The position numbers were made by a program, and so were the translations under genes. Of a DNA stretch of 64,000 nucleotides, positions 52,611-60,080 are shown piece by piece (the first letter of the stretch is position 1; the number at the start of each line of letters is the position of its first letter). The notes under the pieces are model-generated. The model made no database searches and was not told where the DNA came from. It was given only the letters and a program-made list of their open reading frames with translations. The DNA comes from Capillimicrobium parvum (GTDB taxonomy: Bacteria > Actinomycetota > Thermoleophilia > Solirubrobacterales > Solirubrobacteraceae), in assembly GCF_021172045.1 (NCBI RefSeq), contig NZ_CP087164.1, forward strand, positions 2,418,001-2,482,000, written 5' to 3'.

Positions 52611-53837
52611 TCAGGCGGGCTGCGCCTCGCGCGCGACGACCTCCCGCGCGGCCTCGGCATCGCCCCACCACGGCATCAGGTTCGACGCGTCGTCGAACCC
52701 GTTGACGATGCGTGACGCGAGTCCCGGGATCGCGCCCGCGGCGCCGAGGACCTCGACCACGTGCTCGGCGGGCGGCGCCAGCAGCATGTTCGTCCACTCG
52801 GTGACAGGCCGCGCCTCCTGCCAGTAGCGGTCGAACGTCGCCTGCATCCACGCGCGATCGAAGCCGTCCCGCCGGTCCACGATGGAGGCGAGGTAGTGGC
52901 CGGCGCACTTGGCGGCGTTGTTCGAGCCCTGGCCGGTGATCGGGTCGTTGAGCACGACGACGTCGGCCATCCCCAGGATCGGCGCGCCCGAGGGCAGCTC
53001 AGCCACCGGGTGGCGCACGGTCGGCGTGAGACGGCCGGCGAGGATGCCGTTCGGGTCGGTGAGGCGGGCGCCCCGCGCACGCTCGGCCTCCCAGGGCATG
53101 TGGCGCTCGAGGATCTCGAGGCTGCGGGCGAGGTGCTCGTCCGGCGTTGACACGTCGCCCCAGCAGTCCATCGGCCCGCCCGGGATGCCCTCGAAGACCA
53201 TGATGTGGCAGGGGCCGGTCGTCGTGAGCGCCGGAAACCAGAAGTACTCGCCGACGCCCGGGATGAGGTTGAACGTGACGGCCGGGAAGTCGTCGCGGTC
53301 GCGGTAGCCCTCGACGTACGTCAGGGCGAGCGCCCGCTGCGGCTCACCGTACGGAGACCGCTCCTCGTCGCGGCCGAACAGCCGGCCGATCTCGCCCTTG
53401 CCGCTGGCGACGACCACCAGGTCGTGGCTGCGGGCCAGGTCGTCCAGCTCGGCCACGCCCGCATCGGCGTGGCGCAGCTCCCCGCCGCGCTGCGTGAGGA
53501 GGTCCATCCATGCCGGTATCTTGACGCGCTGGTCGACGGACTGAGCCGGCGCGGTGAGCCGGGCCGCCCAGTCGATCACCGTCGAGCCCTCCGGCCCGAC
53601 GACGACGAGGCCGATGCCCTCGACCGGCGGGCACTCGTCGTCCCAGAGGTTCAGCCCCAGGTTGCGCTCGGTCTGCAGGGCGCGGTCGAACATGCACTGG
53701 CTGGAGAGCACCCGCCCGGTGCGGATCTCCTCGCCGGTCCGGTTCGTCACGACCGTGACCTCGAAGCCGTTCTGAAGCAGGCCGAGCGCGAGCTCGAGCC
53801 CCGCCTGTCCTGCTCCGACGATGGCGATCTTGCTCAT
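52611..53837 (-). CDS. StyA-like FAD-dependent monooxygenase
   Basis: A 408-residue flavoprotein resembling styrene/indole monooxygenase large components. It has the N-terminal IVGAGQAGLELALGL, a GKGEIGRLF segment near residue 146, and DVVVLNDPITGQGSNNAAKC near 292. Such enzymes use FADH2 from a separate reductase to put one oxygen on an alkene, indole or heteroatom. No small flavin reductase gene (StyB type) is beside it. It is in a leftward pair with an SDR 30 bases upstream, suggesting oxygenation followed by dehydrogenation. Substrate unknown. Confidence 0.85.
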   Translation of the reverse strand: MSKIAIVGAGQAGLELALGLLQNGFEVTVVTNRTGEEIRTGRVLSSQCMFDRALQTERNLGLNLWDDECPPVEGIGLVVVGPEGSTVIDWAARLTAPAQSVDQRVKIPAWMDLLTQRGGELRHADAGVAELDDLARSHDLVVVASGKGEIGRLFGRDEERSPYGEPQRALALTYVEGYRDRDDFPAVTFNLIPGVGEYFWFPALTTTGPCHIMVFEGIPGGPMDCWGDVSTPDEHLARSLEILERHMPWEAERARGARLTDPNGILAGRLTPTVRHPVAELPSGAPILGMADVVVLNDPITGQGSNNAAKCAGHYLASIVDRRDGFDRAWMQATFDRYWQEARPVTEWTNMLLAPPAEHVVEVLGAAGAIPGLASRIVNGFDDASNLMPWWGDAEAAREVVAREAQPA

Positions 53838-53867
53838 GTGCGTGGTCCTTTCGTCTGGCCGGCGGGG

Positions 53868-54674
53868 TCAGGCGCCCGCGCCGGGCCGTTCGCTGAGTCG
53901 CGGGATGGCGGGTGCCGCCTGCTCGGGGCCCATCGCGGAGTAGCCGCCGTCGACCGCCAGGTCGGTCCCGGTGACGAACGACGCCTCGTCGGAGCAGAGG
54001 AACAGCACCGCGCGGGCGACCTCCTCCGGGTCGCCGACCCGCCGCAGGATGTGGAAGTCGGCGGCGACCGTGTCGGTGTGCGCGCGATCGCCCTCCGTCA
54101 GCTGATCCATGATCTTCGACCAGGTCCAGCCGGGGGAGACCGAATTGACCCGGATGCCGTCCGGGGCGAGGTCGAGCGCCTCGCTGCGGGTGACCTGGAG
54201 GATCGCCGCCTTGGTGGCCGGGTACAGCCAGCGCCCGGTCTGCGCCACCCGGGCGCTGATGCTCGCGAAGTTCACGACGGCGCCGCCGCCACGGGCCGCC
54301 ATGTGCGGGTGGGCCGCGCGCAGCATCATCACCCCGCCCACGACGTTCGTGTCGTAGCTGGTCAGCCAGTCGGCGCGCGAGGAGCCGAACCCCTCGTCGA
54401 CGTAGGAGCAGGCGAGGTTGACGACGAAGTCGACGCCGCCGAAGGCCTCGACCGTCGCGGCGACGCACGCCGCCACGTCGTCGTTGCGCGTGACGTCGGT
54501 GGGCACGAACAGCGCGCCCGCTCCCAGCCGGTCGGCGACCGCCCGCCCTCCGTCCTTGTCGATGTCGGCGATCGCGACCCGCGTCCCCGCCTGATGGAAC
54601 GCGGCGACGACCGCCGCGCCGATGATGGTGGCGCCACCGGTGACGATGGCGACCTTCCCGTCGAGTCCTTGCAC
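53868..54674 (-). CDS. Short-chain dehydrogenase/reductase
   Basis: A 268-residue SDR from GTG 54674. The cofactor segment is TGGATIIGAAV, the usual NNAG is NLACS, and the active site YPATK is intact. PGWTWSK follows. It should oxidise or reduce a hydroxyl/carbonyl with NAD(P). It is the first gene of a leftward pair with the StyA-like monooxygenase. The unusual NNAG replacement puts it outside the most common SDR subgroup. Substrate unknown. Confidence 0.85.
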   Translation of the reverse strand: MQGLDGKVAIVTGGATIIGAAVVAAFHQAGTRVAIADIDKDGGRAVADRLGAGALFVPTDVTRNDDVAACVAATVEAFGGVDFVVNLACSYVDEGFGSSRADWLTSYDTNVVGGVMMLRAAHPHMAARGGGAVVNFASISARVAQTGRWLYPATKAAILQVTRSEALDLAPDGIRVNSVSPGWTWSKIMDQLTEGDRAHTDTVAADFHILRRVGDPEEVARAVLFLCSDEASFVTGTDLAVDGGYSAMGPEQAAPAIPRLSERPGAGA

Positions 54675-54803
54675 GCGTCTCTCCCGGCGGCTGCTCGCCG
54701 CCCCTCGTCGCTGGCCCTGGCGGACCGTACGCCCGTCGGGCGGCCCGCTCCAGCCCTCGGACGAGGGTTCTTCGCGGCTCCCTCGTGCGAGGGAGGGCAT
54801 GAG

Positions 54804-55829
54804 TCAGGCGAGGAGGCGGGCGAGCTCCACGCGCGACCGGATGCCGAGCTTGCCGTAGACCGCCTTGAGGTGCTGCTTGACGGTGTACCGGCTCAGGCTC
54901 AGCTGCGTCGCGATCTCCGCGTCGCGCAGGCCCCGGGCGGCGAGCTCCGCGACGTCGCGCTCGCGCTGGGTGAGCTCACCGGGAAGGACGCGGGCGGCGA
55001 TCTCGCTCGTCAGCAGGTCCACCATGCAGATGACCACGTTCGGGTCGCTCTCGGCGTGCCGCACGCGTGCCGTGAGCCGGGCGGGGTCGCCGTCGGCCAG
55101 CGAGACGGGCAGGTCGTGGCGGGCCATCGCGCCGTCGGACCCCGGCTTGCGCATCATGAGCTCCTCGAGCGCCGCCTCGCCGTCCGAGAGCTGGTCGAAC
55201 AGCTGCCGCGCCGCCAGGTTTAGGCGCCGCTGTGCGCGATGCAGATCGGTGACGACGACCGCGTCGGAGCACAGCTCCAGCGCGGCCAGGGCCTGGTCGC
55301 GCTGACGGGTCAGCTCGGTGCGGGTGCGCACCGACGCCAGGGCCGCCCCGAGGAGGCGGGCGATCGCGTCCGCCACCCGCCGGTCGTGCTGCGCGAACGG
55401 GCCTTCGGCGGCCGTCCGGCCGAAGTTCAGCGTCCCGATCACCTCGCCGTCGACGACGATCGGGGCCTCCATGAGGTTCATCATCCGGTGCAGGCGGAAG
55501 ACCTCCCCGTAGACCGGGAGGTCCGACCACTGCTCGGCCGGCATCAGCAGGGCGTTGTCGACGGCGCGCCGTTCGACGAGGACTCGCTCGAGGACCGGAT
55601 CGTGGTGACGCCCGAGCTCCTCGTAGCGCGACAGGAAGAAGTCGCTGACGCCGCGGGCGGCGATGCCCTGCGCGCCGTGGGTGAAGGGGTCGAGGACGTA
55701 GAGGCCGGCCGCGCTGGCGCGCACGAAGGTGCCGATGCCGTCGAGATAGCGGTTCTCGAGCTCCTGCATCGTGGGGGCGTGGGCCACGTTGCCGATGAAG
55801 TCGAACAGCCTGTCGTCGATGGCGTCCAT
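54804..55829 (-). CDS. GAF-LuxR transcription regulator
   Basis: A 341-residue regulator from ATG 55829, with GGGGAG before it. Residues about 25-190 look like a GAF sensor domain (HHDPVLERVL, PIVVDGEVIGTLNFGRT). The C-terminal 65 residues are a LuxR HTH (LTQRERDVAELAARGLRDAEIA then TQLSLSRYTVKQHL). GAF-LuxR proteins sense small molecules and activate nearby operons. It is read leftward upstream of the SDR/StyA-like pair and is the likely activator of it. Its ligand is unknown. Confidence 0.87.
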   Translation of the reverse strand: MDAIDDRLFDFIGNVAHAPTMQELENRYLDGIGTFVRASAAGLYVLDPFTHGAQGIAARGVSDFFLSRYEELGRHHDPVLERVLVERRAVDNALLMPAEQWSDLPVYGEVFRLHRMMNLMEAPIVVDGEVIGTLNFGRTAAEGPFAQHDRRVADAIARLLGAALASVRTRTELTRQRDQALAALELCSDAVVVTDLHRAQRRLNLAARQLFDQLSDGEAALEELMMRKPGSDGAMARHDLPVSLADGDPARLTARVRHAESDPNVVICMVDLLTSEIAARVLPGELTQRERDVAELAARGLRDAEIATQLSLSRYTVKQHLKAVYGKLGIRSRVELARLLA

Positions 55830-55928
55830 CTCACTCCCCACGGGGAAGTATGCCGGGCCCGCAACCATCTGCGGCGAGGCGGGCGCGCCGAGCCGGTGCT
55901 CAGGCGGGCGTGATCTCCGCGACGAGCA

Positions 55929-56450
55929 CTATGCCACCGCCGCCTTCGCGCCGACGCCCATGTGGGCGCCGGCGTCGGCCAGCACGTCCGCGAGGCGGGC
56001 GACGATGTCGTCGAGCAGCGGGCGGTCGCTGATGAGCGGCGGGGCGATCTGCAGGACGGCGTCGCCGCGGTCGTCGGTGCCGGCGATGAGCCCGGCGTCG
56101 AGCAGGCGGCCGGGGAGGTAGCCGCGCAGCAGGCGGTCGCGCTCGGTCTTGTCGAAGCGGGCGCCCGCGTCGTCCTTGACGAGCTCCATCGCCCAGAAGA
56201 ACCCGGCCCCGCGCACGTCGCCGACGATCGGCAGCTCGCGCAGCGTCGCGAGCCGCTCGGATAGGTGCGGCTCGAGCGTGCGCACGTTCTCGAGGATCCC
56301 GTCGCGCGCGAAGATCTCCATGTTGCGCAGGGCGACCGCGACGCCGACGTTCACGCCGACCATCCCGGCCGGCACGCCGTAACGGTACGCGCGGGCGGCG
56401 CCGCCGGACTCGGTGAAGACGACCGACGCGTTGCCGTAGCGGCCCCGACA
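55929..56450 (-). pseudogene. Fused relic: methylmalonate-semialdehyde dehydrogenase piece joined to class III aminotransferase end
   Basis: The frame runs from a stop at 56453 without a start of its own. The first ~33 residues (GRYGNASVVFTESGGAAR, then VPAGMVGVNV) match the C-terminal part of methylmalonate-semialdehyde dehydrogenase. From ALRNMEIFARDGILENV on it is the C-terminal third of a class III omega-aminotransferase (VGDVRGAGFFWAMELV, LQIAPPLISD). Both parents lack their other parts, including the aminotransferase Lys region. The two genes are often neighbours, so a deletion between them explains the join. The end faces the direct repeat at 56.7 kb. Confidence 0.8.
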
Positions 56451-56629
56451 TTACGACCAACGTCGGTTTGGCGGCAGAGCACAGCGACCGGCAGCGCATC
56501 GAGGACGACACCTGCAGGTGCCGGGCACACCGTGCCGGCTGGAGGGTGATCCGCGGACGTGCCCAGTTCGCGATGTCGCCAGGCCGACGCCGGGCCCGTC
56601 GCCTGAAGTCAGTGCGACGGAAGAGAACG

Positions 56630-56656
56630 CGAAAGCCCCGCGTTGCGGGGCTTTCG
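56630..56656. terminator. Perfect 12-bp hairpin beside the tRNA-Gly relic
   Basis: CGAAAGCCCCGC / GCGGGGCTTTCG with a GTT loop. The arms carry A-rich and T-rich ends, so it works in both directions. On the minus strand it follows the tRNA-Gly 3' end by a few bases, as a tRNA terminator would. Confidence 0.75.
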
Positions 56657-56662
56657 TTCCAA

Positions 56663-56703
56663 GCGGCTGAAGGGACTCGAACCCTCGACCTTCTGCATGG
56701 CAA
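56663..56703 (-). pseudogene. 3' half of a tRNA-Gly(GCC)-like gene
   Basis: On the minus strand: anticodon loop TTGCCAT, 3' anticodon-stem GCAG, then AAGGTC, a T-arm GAGGG-TTCGAGT-CCCTT and acceptor strand CAGCCGC. The anticodon-stem partner CTGC and everything 5' of it are missing; instead the bases run into the direct repeat. The break at the anticodon loop is a classic tyrosine-recombinase crossover point. A terminator follows. Confidence 0.72.
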
Positions 56704-56916
56704 GAAGGCCATCCACGCAGGGCGTCGAGGCAAAAAGTCCTGCAAACGAACATGGCTGCGGGTCGAAGCCGCCCACAGATGTTCGTGCCAATTCGGGAAG
56801 TCCGCCGCCATATTCGGGACGGTTCTGGCACAGTTTTGGCACCAGAATCTCGACATCCGGCTTGAGCACGTCACCCAGGCTACCGAGGCCGCCAGCGGAT
56901 CGGCACGTTTGGACGC
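56689..56916 (+). repeat. Right copy of the ~225-bp direct repeat
   Basis: It aligns with 4282-4508 in the same direction, beginning with the identical 18-base core CCTTCTGCATGGCAAGAA, here part of the tRNA-Gly relic. Minus-strand peptides in the two copies share VPKLCQN, EYGG and SF-containing tails. The two copies bracket 52.4 kb. Because similarity extends well past the core but is imperfect, they look like 3' ends of two related elements that used the same site, rather than attL and attR of a single insertion. Confidence 0.65.
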
Positions 56917-57032
56917 CTGCCAGGAGGCCCTAGCCGGACCGCAGGTTGTGCTGGCAGCCACCGGACTCAGTCGTCGATGGAGACTCGGCGCCTGGTCCTT
57001 GGCCGAGGTCAGCGGCCTTGTACGTTTGGATA

Positions 57033-59360
57033 ATGGAAACGCTTGAGGCACGGCCAGCGACTGAGGTCGGGCCGCAGCTCGTTCTGGCTCGGCCAACGCT
57101 CGGTGGCGCCACCTCCTTCGTGGGGCGTGAGCAGCTCTTGGAGCTGCTCCGTGGGGAGCTCGCCAGGCACCGGGCCGTGACGTTGTGCGGGACGGGAGGT
57201 GTAGGGAAGTCTCGGCTCGCGCAGCGCCTGGTGGAGACGGCGACGGATTCGTTTCCCGGCGGTATCCATTTCGTCGACATCGAGGGTGTCGGCGAGCGGC
57301 CCATTTTGGAGCGCCAAGTGCTCGATGCGTTGCGCGCTGAGGGGTCGGGCGGGCGCGAGAGGCGAGCGGGATCTCTGGCGGTGCTGCTGGTGCTCGACGG
57401 GTGCGAAACCATGACCGACGACGCGCGGGAACTCGTCGCCGAGCTGGCGGATCGGCACCCACACCTGCACGTGCTGGCCGTTGGTCGCACGGCTGCGATC
57501 CTCGGTCGCGGAACGACCGTGACGGTGCCGGCGTTGTCTCTTCCCGGAGAGCTCGGCACGCTCAGCATCGGGTGCGCGACACAGTCCGAAGCGGTGCGGT
57601 TGTTCATCGATCGCGCTCGCGCAGTGCGCGCGGAGTTCGAGATGACGACCTCGAACTGCGCGACGATCGTCGATTTGTGTCGAGCCGTCGATGGGCTCCC
57701 AGCCGCGATTGAGTTGACCGCCTCGTGGGTCCGGACGCTCTCGCTCGACGAGACCTTGAGGAGAGTCCTACGAGATCCCGGCTCGCTTTGCCGGCGACGC
57801 TCCGCCGTGTCGGATCGGTTGCGCGGCTTGGCGCCGCGCAGCTTCGAGCTGTGCACCGACGAGGAGCGTCAACTGTGGGCGGGGCTGTCGGTGTTCCAGG
57901 GAGCATTTGACCTGGCCGCCGCTGAGGCGGTATGCGGTGCCGTCTGCGTTCCGGCGAACGTGCTGCTCGACGTTCTGGCGGCGCTGGTCGACCACTCGGT
58001 CGTCGTGGCCGACGTCGACGATTCAGAACCGCGGTTCCGTCTTCCCTGGGCGATGCGCCAGTTCGGCGCGGAGGCCTTGGGCGGGAACGGGAACTTCGAC
58101 CAGCTCCGAGACGCCCACGCAGCGTGGTACGCGACGGTTCTGGCATCGGGGGCACACAACTGGCTGGGGCCCCGCCAGTGGTCGTGGAGCCGTCGTCTGC
58201 ATATGGATCAGGCAAACGTGGTGGCGGCGATCGATTACCGGGCGTCTCGTAGCGACACCATCGACGACGCCCTCAAGATGGCCAGCGATCTGTTGCTCTA
58301 CTGGCTCACCAGCGGCGACGTGGGAGACGGACGAGACGTGTTGTGCAACGCACTGCAGGCCGCACCCGCGGGCCACAGATCACCGGCGCTGACCCGAGCG
58401 CTCCTCACCGCGGGCTACCTGCACATCGTCCAGGGGCACCTTCGGGATGCGGAAGCGCTGATCGCCGCGGCACACGATGCCACCGACGCGATGCTCCCGC
58501 TCGAAGCGGCGTTTCACCTGCACGTCCAAGGGATGCTCGAACTCGCGCGGGGACGACCCGACGAGGCATCAATCTCCCTGGAGCAGGCGCTGTCCACGTA
58601 CGCGAGCGTCGATGAGGTCCGTGCACGGACGCTTTGGCTTGACGCGCTCGGGTTCGCCACGGTGCTCGCCGCCACACGCGGCGACTTCGACGCGGTGCGC
58701 CGCTACGAGGCGAAGGGCCTTGCCAACAGCGCTCAGCACCAGGACGAACTCCTGCGCGGGTACATCGACTACGGAGCAGCGCTCGCGATGTTCGTCCAAG
58801 GCGACATCTCGGAGGCTGCACAGCGCGCGAGGGGGACGATCCGAGACACCCGCGACGAACTGCTCACCGCGCACTGCCTGGAGCTTCTCGTGTGGTGCTC
58901 CGCTCGAAAACGCGACACGCGTCGAGCGGCCATCCTTCTGGGCGCGGTCGATCGTCGCTGGCATCGGCTGGGCGGTCGCCTGTCAGGTTTGGAGGCGGCC
59001 CTGCCCTTTCGGCGCGACGCGGACGAGCGCTGTCGCGCGGCGCTCGGAGAGGGCGCGTTCGCGACGGCGTACGACTCGGGCGCCGGGATGTCTCGCGAGG
59101 AGATATGGGAGCACCTAGCAGCCGCGGCATCCGGGGGAGCGCAGGTCGCGGGGAACGACGACCCGCTAACGCGCCGCGAACGCGAGGTGGCCGCGCTCAT
59201 CGCACAGGGGATGACCAACCGAGAGATTGCCGACTCCCTCATGATCAGTCCCCGCACCGCAGAGAGCCACGTGGACCACATCATGAGCAAGCTGAACGTG
59301 ACGAACCGGGTGCAGATCGCCGCTTGGTGGGTGTCACGGGCGGATGCCACCCGCGTCTGA
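57033..59360 (+). CDS. Large LuxR-family ATPase regulator
   Basis: A 775-residue regulator from ATG 57033. The N-terminal NTPase has the P-loop GTGGVGKSRL (residues 53-62) and Walker B VLLVLDGCE near 117. The middle is helical and TPR-like (about residues 350-650). The C-terminus is a LuxR HTH (LTRREREVAALIAQGMTNREIA, split as LTRREREVAALIAQG and MTNREIADSL). Such proteins bind an inducer through the TPR part and use ATP for switching. It lies upstream of the SRPBCC/DMFase/binding-protein genes in the same direction and is probably their activator. Base use is slightly less GC-biased than in 5-55 kb. Confidence 0.87.
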   Translation: METLEARPATEVGPQLVLARPTLGGATSFVGREQLLELLRGELARHRAVTLCGTGGVGKSRLAQRLVETATDSFPGGIHFVDIEGVGERPILERQVLDALRAEGSGGRERRAGSLAVLLVLDGCETMTDDARELVAELADRHPHLHVLAVGRTAAILGRGTTVTVPALSLPGELGTLSIGCATQSEAVRLFIDRARAVRAEFEMTTSNCATIVDLCRAVDGLPAAIELTASWVRTLSLDETLRRVLRDPGSLCRRRSAVSDRLRGLAPRSFELCTDEERQLWAGLSVFQGAFDLAAAEAVCGAVCVPANVLLDVLAALVDHSVVVADVDDSEPRFRLPWAMRQFGAEALGGNGNFDQLRDAHAAWYATVLASGAHNWLGPRQWSWSRRLHMDQANVVAAIDYRASRSDTIDDALKMASDLLLYWLTSGDVGDGRDVLCNALQAAPAGHRSPALTRALLTAGYLHIVQGHLRDAEALIAAAHDATDAMLPLEAAFHLHVQGMLELARGRPDEASISLEQALSTYASVDEVRARTLWLDALGFATVLAATRGDFDAVRRYEAKGLANSAQHQDELLRGYIDYGAALAMFVQGDISEAAQRARGTIRDTRDELLTAHCLELLVWCSARKRDTRRAAILLGAVDRRWHRLGGRLSGLEAALPFRRDADERCRAALGEGAFATAYDSGAGMSREEIWEHLAAAASGGAQVAGNDDPLTRREREVAALIAQGMTNREIADSLMISPRTAESHVDHIMSKLNVTNRVQIAAWWVSRADATRV

Positions 59361-59368
59361 GAAGCGAC

Positions 59369-59399
59369 TACGGACGGGCTCCTGTGGTGCGCGTCCGTA
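59369..59399. promoter_or_regulatory. Inverted repeat between the LuxR gene and the SRPBCC gene
   Basis: TACGGACG (59369-59376) and CGTCCGTA (59392-59399) are exact inverse copies around 15 bases. TTCCGTAC and TACGGA follow again within the next 30 bases (59413-59429). The cluster could be a terminator stem or an operator for the LuxR ATPase. Confidence 0.4.
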
Positions 59400-59530
59400 C
59401 GTCGTCGCGAAGTTCCGTACATCTACGGATGTCCGGCGACGAGCACCTTCATAGGTTCCGCGACGCCGCATCGAAGACGCTCTTGGCGCGTCACGAGCGG
59501 TGTCTTTTGCCACCGACGGAGGAGCCCATC

Positions 59531-59983
59531 TTGCCGACCGACGATCCCAACGCTCATTTCGCGAGCGCGCACATCGATGTGCATGCCGAGCAGGCATTCG
59601 ACTTTCTCGCCGACGGGATGAACCAGCGGTTCTGGGCGCTGTTCAGCATCGAGCGGCGCCAGCTCGGTCCCGATACGTTCGTAGGGAGCTCGATGTTCGA
59701 CGCGGTCGATGAGTACGTGCGCCTGCGCCCCAATCGGGAGCTGTTGCTCGTGGACTACTTCATCGGCTTCGAAGGCCCAGACAACCTGCGCCATCAGGTC
59801 CAGTCTCGCGTGATCCCCGGACCGGAGCTGGGGCGTCCCGAAAACACGTGCGTGGTCACGAACGTCGTCTGGCGCGACGAGGCGTACACGCCTGAGGTCT
59901 GGGGTCTGATCTATCACGTTTGGAAGGTCGAGCTGGCGCTGATCAAGGGAAAGCTCGAGCAGCTGCACCCGGCGTCGGCGTAG
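59531..59983 (+). CDS. SRPBCC/START-like small protein paired with DMFase
   Basis: A 150-residue homologue of the protein at 17.8 kb: ADGM(N/K)Q..WAL, then FVG.S.FD, LLVDY.IG, and a C-terminal helix YHVWKVELALIKGKLEQL. TTG 59531 is chosen for the GGAGGAG seven bases before it and because it matches the start of the homologue; the frame is open upstream. The DMFase large-subunit gene starts 97 bases downstream. It does not resemble the small DMFase subunit as I remember it, so it could be a new type of partner or a separate substrate-binding protein. Confidence 0.75.
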   Translation: MPTDDPNAHFASAHIDVHAEQAFDFLADGMNQRFWALFSIERRQLGPDTFVGSSMFDAVDEYVRLRPNRELLLVDYFIGFEGPDNLRHQVQSRVIPGPELGRPENTCVVTNVVWRDEAYTPEVWGLIYHVWKVELALIKGKLEQLHPASA

Positions 59984-60080
59984 CCGAGCACAAACGCCGT
60001 CTTGGGTGGCGCAGACCTTTCTTTCGTCTGCGCCAGCCCGGACGGATGGCTGCGCAACTAACCGTCTTGGGAGGACAGAG

